From: Candidatus Omnitrophota bacterium
GTDB lineage: Bacteria; Omnitrophota; Gorgyraeia; Kaelpiales; Kaelpiaceae
DNA length: 5,503 nt
Direction of reading: 5' to 3'
Assembly (NCBI GenBank): GCA_028717465.1
Contig: JAQUNS010000057.1
Span: forward strand, 1-5,503
Shown here: in pieces, positions 1 through 4,955 of the stretch
Position numbering within the stretch: the stretch's first letter is position 1
Layout of the letters: the number at the start of each line of letters is the position of its first letter
Position numbers and translations under genes: made by a program
Notes under the pieces: generated by a model
The model's input: the letters and a program-made list of their open reading frames with translations, nothing else
What the model was told of the DNA's origin: nothing
The model's database searches: none

Positions 1-75
1 GTCTATCAAAGAGAGCTGGCCCAGATAAATAAAAATTACCGAAAAAGATATTAAAACCAGAATGATAAATCTCAC
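1..75 (-). CDS. N-terminus of ArnT/PMT-like GT-C membrane glycosyltransferase (3' end cut by window edge)
   Basis: A reading frame opens with GTG at 75-73, four bases after the stop of the upstream LAB_N gene, and stays open for 25 codons to the window edge. The peptide is basic at the start (M-R), then a hydrophobic membrane helix of about 17 residues, then YLGQLSLID at residues 17-25. This resembles the N-terminus of ArnT-like (GT83) and related PMT-family transferases, where the first helix is followed by a periplasmic loop with a catalytic acidic motif, commonly read as LIDRDE. Only the first Asp (residue 25) is inside the window. Such enzymes move a sugar from a polyprenyl-phosphate carrier to an acceptor on the outer face of the inner membrane. 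The upstream GT2 and LAB_N genes are typical partners and support the call. No strong ribosome site precedes the GTG, so translation is probably coupled to the gene before it. The exact subfamily, sugar and acceptor cannot be told from 25 residues. Confidence 0.66.
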   Translation of the reverse strand, partial: MRFIILVLISFSVIFIYLGQLSLID

Positions 76-79
76 AAGA

Positions 80-343
80 TTAACTCAGTTCGCCTCTGCG
101 AATTAAATGGATATTCCTCAAATATATTATTAAACCCGTAGATTGGCCCAGTATAAAAACAGGGTCTCTTCTATATACGGCATAGCCTAAAAGCAGTACT
201 GCGCCCAGAATGCTAAAATACCAGAACGGCATCGGTATTATGCTCTTCTTATGTTTTTCAGAAACCAGCCATTGGATTAAAAACCTCATAAAAAACATCG
301 CCTGGCCCAGAAAACCTATGATAAGCCAAACCTTGGCATTCAT
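80..343 (-). CDS. Small LAB_N-domain membrane protein (lipid A biosynthesis N-terminal domain)
   Basis: The 87-residue protein is essentially one LAB_N domain (Pfam PF07578), first named from the N-terminal extension of some LpxB proteins but common as a stand-alone protein. Visible conserved positions are GFLGQ (10-14), RFLIQW (20-25), SEK (28-30), KS (33-34), P37, FW (40-41), S44, G47, Y54, DPVFILGQ (60-67) and YLRN (74-77). It has three hydrophobic helices, roughly 4-25, 38-57 and 62-79, so it is an integral inner-membrane protein. No catalytic LpxB domain is attached; full LpxB is near 380 residues, so lipid A disaccharide synthase activity should not be assigned. The ATG overlaps the stop of the GT2 gene by 4 bases (ATGA) and has a strong AAGGAGG site 4 bases upstream. 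Stand-alone LAB_N genes often sit between a DPM1-like GT2 and an ArnT-like transferase, as here. An accessory or flippase role is an inference. Confidence 0.88.
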   Translation of the reverse strand: MNAKVWLIIGFLGQAMFFMRFLIQWLVSEKHKKSIIPMPFWYFSILGAVLLLGYAVYRRDPVFILGQSTGLIIYLRNIHLIRRGELS

Positions 344-1050
344 AACTCCTCCTTAATATCCGGACTTATGTAATTATTTTTCATCCACAGAACTATGAAA
401 GTATCTAAAAATGATTTAAATACCCTGTTGATGATACCGTAATTGCTCTGGCCGAATTTCCTCATTCTGTGATTTACTTCTATTTCGATTATTTTAAAAC
501 CGCGTATCTTCATAAGGCTGGGCAGAAACCTGTGAAACCCTTTAAATATCTCTATGTTTTTGACAGCACTTCTTCTGTAAGCTTTTAGCATGCATCCGGT
601 ATCCTTTATGCCGTCTTTTATTATCCAGTCTCTTACCCGGTTGGCAATCTTAGAACAGATCTTTTTATTTAAAGAGTCAATCCTGTTTCTGCGCCAACCT
701 GAAACCACGTCATAGCCCCGGCCGATAAAATCAAGGAGTTTCGGTATATCGGCGGGATCGTTTTGCAAATCTGAATCCATGGTTAAAAAAATATCCCCTT
801 CTGCCTTTTCAAAGCCGGCCTTTAAAGCTGCGGATTGGCCGTAGTTTTTTTTAAAAGATATTATTCTCAAAAACTGGTCTTTTAACTTAAGGTTTTTCAA
901 AATACCGCAACTGTTATCGGTTGAACCGTCGTCTATAAAAATAATTTCGTAGTCATAGCCGTTATTATCCAGCACTGCTTTAATCTCGCTGTAAAGCGAG
1001 GCCAGGTTTTCCTCTTCGTTATAAACAGGTATTATCAGCGATATCTTCAT
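340..1050 (-). CDS. DPM1/ArnC-like family-2 glycosyltransferase (polyprenyl-phosphate sugar synthase)
   Basis: This 236-residue GT-A enzyme probably moves a sugar from a nucleotide donor to polyprenyl phosphate on the cytoplasmic face of the membrane. The N-terminus carries IPVYNEEENL (7-16). The nucleotide-binding acidic motif is DDGSTD (40-45), followed by NYGQSAALKAGF (69-80), typical of the dolichyl-phosphate mannosyltransferase branch. The metal-binding DSD is at 92-94, followed by LQNDP (95-99). Further family blocks are GWR (118-120), FHRFLP (172-177) and HRMRKFGQSNYG (194-205). ArnC and GtrB carry two extra C-terminal membrane helices and run near 320 residues; these are missing here, and only a short hydrophobic stretch around 214-223 could touch the membrane. 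The ATG is 1 base after the stop of the K-like pilin gene, with only a weak ribosome site, so coupling is likely. The end overlaps the LAB_N gene by 4 bases. The donor sugar (mannose, glucose, GlcNAc or other) cannot be told from sequence. Confidence 0.9.
   Translation of the reverse strand: MKISLIIPVYNEEENLASLYSEIKAVLDNNGYDYEIIFIDDGSTDNSCGILKNLKLKDQFLRIISFKKNYGQSAALKAGFEKAEGDIFLTMDSDLQNDPADIPKLLDFIGRGYDVVSGWRRNRIDSLNKKICSKIANRVRDWIIKDGIKDTGCMLKAYRRSAVKNIEIFKGFHRFLPSLMKIRGFKIIEIEVNHRMRKFGQSNYGIINRVFKSFLDTFIVLWMKNNYISPDIKEEL
348..354 (-). promoter_or_regulatory. Strong Shine-Dalgarno site of the LAB_N gene
   Basis: AAGGAGG on the minus strand ends 4 bases before the ATG at 343-341. It lies inside the last codons of the GT2 gene and fixes the start of the small LAB_N gene. 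It is one of the strongest ribosome sites in the window, which suggests the 87-residue protein is made well and not only by translational coupling. Confidence 0.8.
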
Positions 1051-1051
1051 C

Positions 1052-1384
1052 TTAATCCGAAACTTCGCTCTCTACGTATATCTCAACCGAACTGCCGGCA
1101 GCTCCTGTAATAACAATGGTATATACCCCGCCAAGGCCGGCTATATTAACCTGCTCCTGCAGGCCGGCGGTCCTGAAGCTCCAGTCTTCGTAGAGTTTCT
1201 GCTTGGCTCTTTCAACGCCCATATCATTTATAAAAGTAGTCTGGGTTATCCGGTAAAACCCTTTTGCAATCTCGGTTCTGTTGGCAAATATCGAAGCCAG
1301 CATCATTCCGAAAATAGAAAAAATAATCATTATAAAGATAACCGCTAAAAGAGCAATGCCGTCTTTTTTAAATTGCATACTCAT
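1052..1384 (-). CDS. Short GspK/PilX-like minor pseudopilin
   Basis: The 110-residue protein begins with a short basic leader ending in Gly9, then a hydrophobic helix (about 10-33, starting IALLAVIF). The residue at mature position +5 is Ala, not the Glu found in most pilins, which is the hallmark of the GspK/PilX type. The helix continues into a stretch ending GVERAKQKL (56-64), matching the 'aeaGierA' pattern common after the first helix in PilX-like proteins. The rest (about 70-110) looks like a small beta domain. GspK is usually near 300 residues and PilX about 170, so this is a minimal version without the large GspK alpha-helical insertion. It is fourth in an H-I-J-K order, the expected place for the tip subunit. 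The ATG overlaps the J-like stop by 4 bases (ATGA) with no clear ribosome site; a second in-frame ATG at 1378-1376 is an alternative start. The class is fairly sure, the exact family less so. Confidence 0.75.
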   Translation of the reverse strand: MSMQFKKDGIALLAVIFIMIIFSIFGMMLASIFANRTEIAKGFYRITQTTFINDMGVERAKQKLYEDWSFRTAGLQEQVNIAGLGGVYTIVITGAAGSSVEIYVESEVSD

Positions 1385-1911
1385 CTGGATAAAAAATTTC
1401 TTGGAAATACATAAGAACTATAGACTGCCTCTTGGTCGCCCCTGGCTGCAGTGAACCTGGCATAAAGATACCATGCCTGCTCGATCTGGGCAGAGGACAA
1501 AAACTCAACAGCCGGAACAATCTCGGCGTTGCTTTTGTCGTAATACTGGATTGTAAAGGAGGAAATATTTTTAATCAAAGGCTGGCCGTTTTTATAGATA
1601 ATTCCGCCGCTATAAGTATAGGCTATGCTGTCTGAATCGGTATTGCTGAATACTATAGAAGAACTGCCGGCTGTACTTATATCGGGATTGGCTAAAAAGT
1701 CTATATCAATCACCCTAAGGTCCCGCACAATAAAATCAAGCGCCAGTTTACCGTCCTGTTCCAGTTGATACCTCTGGGTCAAAAATTTCCAGGAGTCAAT
1801 AACTCTCATTACATATATCGATACCCCGTAAGAAAATACTCCGACTAAGATAATCACCATTATAACCTCTATTAAAGTAAATGCCTTTCTACTTCGTATT
1901 GTGGCCAGCAT
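1381..1911 (-). CDS. GspJ/PilW-like prepilin (minor pseudopilin)
   Basis: With the ATG at 1911-1909 the product has 176 residues. The leader MLATIRSRKA is followed by FTLIEVIMVI, the class III (prepilin-type) signal; cleavage would fall between Ala10 and Phe11, with Glu15 at mature position +5. The long hydrophobic N-terminal helix reaches about residue 33. ALDFIVRDLRVI further on matches the GspJ/PilW 'al..i.rdLR' block, and the rest is a Ser/Thr/Tyr-rich beta-type globular domain. The residue before the cut is Ala (codon GCA), not the usual Gly. An upstream in-frame TTG at 1929-1927 would add six residues, but the ATG has a GGAG site 6 bases before it and gives a more usual leader, so I chose it. 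It overlaps the preceding I-like gene by 23 bases. Expected role: part of the I-J-K tip complex in the inner membrane and periplasm, starting pilus or pseudopilus assembly. Confidence 0.85.
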   Translation of the reverse strand: MLATIRSRKAFTLIEVIMVIILVGVFSYGVSIYVMRVIDSWKFLTQRYQLEQDGKLALDFIVRDLRVIDIDFLANPDISTAGSSSIVFSNTDSDSIAYTYSGGIIYKNGQPLIKNISSFTIQYYDKSNAEIVPAVEFLSSAQIEQAWYLYARFTAARGDQEAVYSSYVFPRNFLSR

Positions 1912-2374
1912 AACTGACTCCGCCTGCAACCGAAACTGTACCCAGTTGAGGATGGTTTACCGTTATATCTATCCTTTTATAATTAGTAGCTGCCGCTGAA
2001 GGGCTGTCCCAGCTGCCCGCTGTATCAGGGTTCTGCACATAATACACGGCCACATTGGCAGTAAGGCTGGGATAGTCAGAATCGGTAAAAGAATGGCCGT
2101 TAAAATCATCTACATCGTCATAATCGGATACCGAGCTCTCGCCTGTATCCGGTCCCAGCGCAGCCGGATCCGTAAAAGGACCTGCGGCCTCTTCGTCAAA
2201 AGACCTGCTTAGTATCAGCTCCATATAAGAGGCTGCCATAGTCGATGCCCTGTTTATATATATACCGCTATCGGTATCCTTTGAGACTGTGGAAAATATA
2301 TTTACCAGAGGAACTATAATGATTGCAAAGACTACTATCGATATTATAATCTCAACAAGGGTCAAACCTTTCAC
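1889..2374 (-). CDS. GspI/PilV-like prepilin (minor pseudopilin)
   Basis: The 161-residue protein starts with GTG and a very short leader, M-K-G, then LTLVEIIISIVVFAII. The predicted cut is between Gly3 and Leu4, with Glu8 at +5, so it is a canonical prepilin-peptidase substrate apart from Leu in place of Phe at +1. The hydrophobic helix spans about 4-29. AASYMELILSRSFDE (48-62) matches the conserved post-helix segment of GspI/PilV proteins, and YKRIDITV (132-139) followed by a C-terminal strand is typical of the family's last sheet. Between them is a strongly acidic loop (about 60-100) with DYDDVDDFNG (84-93). The GTG overlaps the H-like stop by 4 bases (GTGA) and has GGAGG 4 bases upstream. 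GspI is the hub that recruits J and K in characterised systems, and the neighbouring genes supply both partners. Confidence 0.86.
   Translation of the reverse strand: MKGLTLVEIIISIVVFAIIIVPLVNIFSTVSKDTDSGIYINRASTMAASYMELILSRSFDEEAAGPFTDPAALGPDTGESSVSDYDDVDDFNGHSFTDSDYPSLTANVAVYYVQNPDTAGSWDSPSAAATNYKRIDITVNHPQLGTVSVAGGVSYAGHNTK
1918..1921 (-). promoter_or_regulatory. Shine-Dalgarno site that fixes the J-like prepilin start
   Basis: GGAG (within AGGCGGAG) on the minus strand lies 6 bases before ATG 1911-1909. The competing TTG at 1929-1927 lies upstream of this site and cannot use it, so the ATG is the better start. The site sits inside the coding region of the preceding I-like gene. Confidence 0.7.
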
Positions 2375-2874
2375 TGAACCTCCACCCAGCCCGTAACAGG
2401 ATATACCGCTATTGTTTTAGACCTGCTTTTAAAAGATACTGTTATAGTACCTGTTGCAGATAGGCTATCGCCTGAAGAGTTAAGCGGTTCGCCTAAAGAA
2501 GAGAACCTTATTTCATTAGCAGATTCTATATTGACCGAACTTATAGAGACGCCCTTATACTCTTGGGTGCTGTCTAAATCAAGCTCCATATTTGCCCTGC
2601 TGTAAGGATCCTTGGCAACGGAACCTGTCGCAGGCTCATAGACCATGTAATAATTGTCTGCCGCGTTAAACTGCACTCCGTAGCTTTTATGCTCTGCGAT
2701 AGAAAGATACTGGGTATATCTTATATCCGCGCTGATCTTCTGAGCACAGGATATCAGCTTAACATCATAATAAGAGTTTATATTGGGAACCGCTATCAGA
2801 ATCATGAACCCCAGAATTGCTATAAGCATCACAAGCTCAACCAGGGTAAACGAGAAGCTTTCTTTGGACATCAT
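2371..2874 (-). CDS. GspH/FimT-like prepilin (minor pseudopilin)
   Basis: This 167-residue protein carries the prepilin N-terminus: leader MMSKESFS, then FTLVELVMLIAILGFMILIAVP, with Glu13 at mature +5 and Pro30 at +22. The predicted cut lies between Ser8 and Phe9; Ser (codon TCG) replaces the near-invariant Gly. After the helix comes an alpha segment with ADIRYTQYLSIAEHKSYGV (49-67), matching the 'dlr.aqs.Ai.......v.f' pattern of GspH/FimT. The end has IRFSSLGEP (122-130) and IAVYPVTGWVEV (155-166), the last two strands typical of that family. It is the first gene of the H-I-J-K run and follows a 94-base gap. Two adjacent ATG codons (2874 and 2871) are both possible starts and change only one residue. 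Neither has a nearby ribosome site; the only AGGAGG is 25 bases upstream. Likely role: bridging subunit between the tip complex and the major pilin. Confidence 0.85.
   Translation of the reverse strand: MMSKESFSFTLVELVMLIAILGFMILIAVPNINSYYDVKLISCAQKISADIRYTQYLSIAEHKSYGVQFNAADNYYMVYEPATGSVAKDPYSRANMELDLDSTQEYKGVSISSVNIESANEIRFSSLGEPLNSSGDSLSATGTITVSFKSRSKTIAVYPVTGWVEVQ
2379..2383 (-). promoter_or_regulatory. Shine-Dalgarno site for the GTG-started I-like prepilin
   Basis: GGAGG on the minus strand ends 4 bases before GTG 2374-2372, inside the last codons of the H-like gene. It supports GTG as a true start, which matters because it leaves a leader of only three residues before the prepilin cleavage site. 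Confidence 0.75.
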
Positions 2875-2897
2875 TTGACTATATTATCTTAAGTTTT

Positions 2898-2905
2898 AAC
2901 CTCCT
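2898..2905 (-). promoter_or_regulatory. Displaced Shine-Dalgarno-like AGGAGGTT
   Basis: A near-perfect anti-Shine-Dalgarno match, but its core (AGGAGG, ending at 2900) lies 25 bases before the first ATG of the H-like prepilin. No ATG, GTG or TTG occurs at normal distance downstream, and the pilin frame is closed upstream by TAA at 2886-2884. It may act through RNA folding that brings it near the ATG, or it may be a chance or relic site. Confidence 0.35.
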
Positions 2906-2907
2906 GC

Positions 2908-2926
2908 AACTGACAATATTACAGTT
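2908..2926. repeat. Short inverted repeat AACTG-N9-CAGTT
   Basis: Two perfect 5-base arms separated by 9 AT-rich bases, directly upstream of the displaced AGGAGG. In RNA it would form a weak 5-6 bp stem with no following U-run, so it is not a terminator. It could be a protein-binding site or a structure affecting the ribosome site; a 5-base repeat can also arise by chance. Confidence 0.3.
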
Positions 2927-2968
2927 AAATTAGATTTTATATGTCCGGCTCTTTGGGAGATTATCTGA

Positions 2969-4954
2969 CTATTGGCCAAAAATTTTTTGGACCTGATAAG
3001 GAACATCATAGCCGAGATATTTAGCTCTCTGAATAAACTGATGCGCTTTTTTAAGATTTCCATTGCTTAAGTAAAACAACCCTAGGTTATAATAAGCCGG
3101 GCCATAGTTAGAGTCTATTTTAAGAGCCTTTTTAAGGTGCTGCACCGCCCGCCTATCGTCTCTGCGGGCATAAAGCGTACCTAAATTATAATGCGCAAAA
3201 AGATGTTCCGATGAAAACTTAACCGCCTTACGGTAAAAACCTAGGGCCGAATTAATATCCGATTCTTTCTCGGCAATAACCCCTAAATAGTAATGGCCTT
3301 CCCCGGCGGCAGGATTGAGCTTCACAAACTTCTTAAAATAATTTTGAGCCTCTCCATAATCTTCTTTAGAAAAAAACAGAAGCCCCAAATTATAATACGC
3401 TTTTTCTGAATAAGGAGAGGTTTGAATCTCCTTTCTCCAGTAATACTCTGCCTTGGGCCAGTCTTTTTGGTCGAAATAGATAAGCCCTAAAGTACAATAA
3501 ACATTAGAAGTGCGCCCGGGCATATCCAATGCCTGCAATAACAATCGTTCTGCCTGCTCAAATTCCTGCCTGCTGCGATAATATTCTGCCATTACAATTA
3601 ATAAATCCAAAGCATGCCTCTCATCCGGGTAAGCTTCCAGGGCTTGCTGGGCAAAAATAATAGCCTGGTCGTATTGGAACCTGTTTTGATAGCCAAACGC
3701 TGCGCCTCTTATAGCATAGGCAGAATCAGGGTTCTGCTTTAAAACCGACTGCCAGATAGTAACCTGGTCGCGCCAGTCGAAATTCCTTTTGAAGCTGAGC
3801 AAACTAAACACAGTAATAATTAGAGATAAAATAAATTTCCTAAAAAAAATTTTTCTCTGTACTGTTTCTAAAAAAAGCATGGCTAGAATATAGATTCCGA
3901 TTCCGGCAGGATAAAAATGGTGCTCCATAGCAGGAAAATTAAGCCGCACCAGAAACTTAGGCAAAAGAAAACACAGATACCAGGCAGCTGCCATTTTAAA
4001 AACAAAAAATCTCTTTCTATAAAATATCAAGAAAATCCACATTAATATAATAACCGCCAGGAAAAATAACCCTGAAATATCATAAACATTTTCTGCTATC
4101 AATCTCTGGTGCTCTATTGAAAGCGGGTGAGGAAAGATAAACAGCCTGAGATAGAAAAAACTAACCCTAGCCTGAGTAAGAACATTTAACCAGTAGTCTT
4201 TTAATGGCCCCGCTGTTACAGAGGTTTGAACCAAGATACTGCGTAAAGATAAATACAATAGCGTGATAACCGCATAAGGCAGGTAAAACTTAATTTTGTC
4301 TTTTAGCCCCCTTAGTCCGTATCGGTGCCAAAAATAGAGCGCAAATAACACAGGTATGGCAACGGCAGTCTCTTTGGTTAAAAAAGCCAGGATAGAGCTA
4401 AGCCAGGAGTAAAAGATATATTTTGCATCCCCTGTTTTATCCCATAGAACACAGCTGTAAAAAGCAAGCAGTAAAAAAGTAGTTACCAGCAAATCGGACC
4501 GGCTGCTCAGATAACTTACGGCTTCCACGTTTATGGGGTGCACCAAAAATATCAGGGCCGCGAAAAACTTCAGGCGCTTAGCCTTTAAAGAAAAAAGGAG
4601 TTCCAGCAGCTTATAAAAAATCCATACATTAAATATGTGCAGCAGTATATTAAAAATACGAAAACCCGCAATGTTGTCATAAGATATAAGATAATTAAAA
4701 TTGAAAGTCAACATCAAGGCAGGCCTAAAAAGAGAGGCTTTCGATATGACAGAAGATATATAGCCTTTTAAATAAAACGGGGCATATTCCAAGCTTCTTA
4801 TAAAAACATTGTCTTTTACTACATGGTTATCATCAAAGACAAAATCATTATTGAGACTGTTAAAATAAACTAAAAATCCTATAACAAATAAAACCAGATA
4901 AGGCTTTAAAAAAATCTTTAAGCTCTGTATGTTGATGTCGGATAACTTACTCAT
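2969..4954 (-). CDS. TMTC-like membrane glycosyltransferase with C-terminal TPR array
   Basis: The 661-residue protein has about ten hydrophobic helices in residues 17-388 and some seven TPR units in 412-651. The first helix (about 17-34) leads to an acidic FDD motif (D41, D42), where GT-C enzymes keep their catalytic acid. Next come FRPALMLTFNFNY (76-88), HPINVEAVSYLSSRSDLL (139-156), KET (194-196) and EHHFYPAGIGI (344-354). These match blocks I know from TMTC proteins (CAZy GT105), which O-mannosylate secretory proteins in animals from a lipid-linked donor; in TMTCs the last block reads roughly ERLLYLPSIGF. TPR helices show repeated YYNLG-type starts (521, 621) and variants at 555 and 588. 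Bacterial members are common but mostly uncharacterised. By family logic, the sugar comes from a polyprenyl phosphate at the outer face and the TPRs bind the acceptor protein. The ATG follows the GT4 stop by one base. Substrate and sugar are unknown. Confidence 0.82.
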   Translation of the reverse strand: MSKLSDINIQSLKIFLKPYLVLFVIGFLVYFNSLNNDFVFDDNHVVKDNVFIRSLEYAPFYLKGYISSVISKASLFRPALMLTFNFNYLISYDNIAGFRIFNILLHIFNVWIFYKLLELLFSLKAKRLKFFAALIFLVHPINVEAVSYLSSRSDLLVTTFLLLAFYSCVLWDKTGDAKYIFYSWLSSILAFLTKETAVAIPVLFALYFWHRYGLRGLKDKIKFYLPYAVITLLYLSLRSILVQTSVTAGPLKDYWLNVLTQARVSFFYLRLFIFPHPLSIEHQRLIAENVYDISGLFFLAVIILMWIFLIFYRKRFFVFKMAAAWYLCFLLPKFLVRLNFPAMEHHFYPAGIGIYILAMLFLETVQRKIFFRKFILSLIITVFSLLSFKRNFDWRDQVTIWQSVLKQNPDSAYAIRGAAFGYQNRFQYDQAIIFAQQALEAYPDERHALDLLIVMAEYYRSRQEFEQAERLLLQALDMPGRTSNVYCTLGLIYFDQKDWPKAEYYWRKEIQTSPYSEKAYYNLGLLFFSKEDYGEAQNYFKKFVKLNPAAGEGHYYLGVIAEKESDINSALGFYRKAVKFSSEHLFAHYNLGTLYARRDDRRAVQHLKKALKIDSNYGPAYYNLGLFYLSNGNLKKAHQFIQRAKYLGYDVPYQVQKIFGQ

Positions 4955-4955
4955 C

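Larger units (their letters stand above)
2875..2968. other. 94-base gap between the TPR glycosyltransferase and the pilin genes
   Basis: This is the only non-coding stretch longer than 4 bases between genes in the window. Read on the minus strand it holds an inverted repeat AACTG-N9-CAGTT (2926-2908), then AGGAGGTT (2905-2898), then an AT-rich run with GATAAT (2888-2883) just before the ATG. I see no hairpin plus U-tract that would make a terminator. GATAAT resembles a -10 box and TTGTCA (2917-2912) resembles a -35 box, but their 22-base spacing is too wide for a standard sigma-70 promoter. A promoter for the pilin genes here is therefore possible but weakly supported. Confidence 0.5.

Noticed and set aside
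80..343. Annotation as lipid-A-disaccharide synthase (LpxB)
   Set aside because: Only the LAB_N membrane domain is present; the GT-B catalytic domain of LpxB is absent.
1432..1635. A 67-codon plus-strand open frame
   Set aside because: It lies entirely antisense within the J-like prepilin, has no ribosome site and no recognisable domain.
2689..2892. A 67-codon plus-strand open frame
   Set aside because: It lies antisense to the H-like prepilin N-terminus and its hydrophilic product resembles nothing known; it is a shadow of the pilin gene.
2875..2968. Rho-independent terminator after the TPR glycosyltransferase
   Set aside because: The only inverted repeat has 5-base arms of low G+C and is not followed by a T-run on the minus strand.
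3002..3721. DNA-level tandem repeat suggested by recurring TTATAATA-type strings
   Set aside because: The recurrence follows the YYNLG-type helix of the TPR units at about 34-codon spacing; it reflects protein repeats, and the DNA copies are well diverged.
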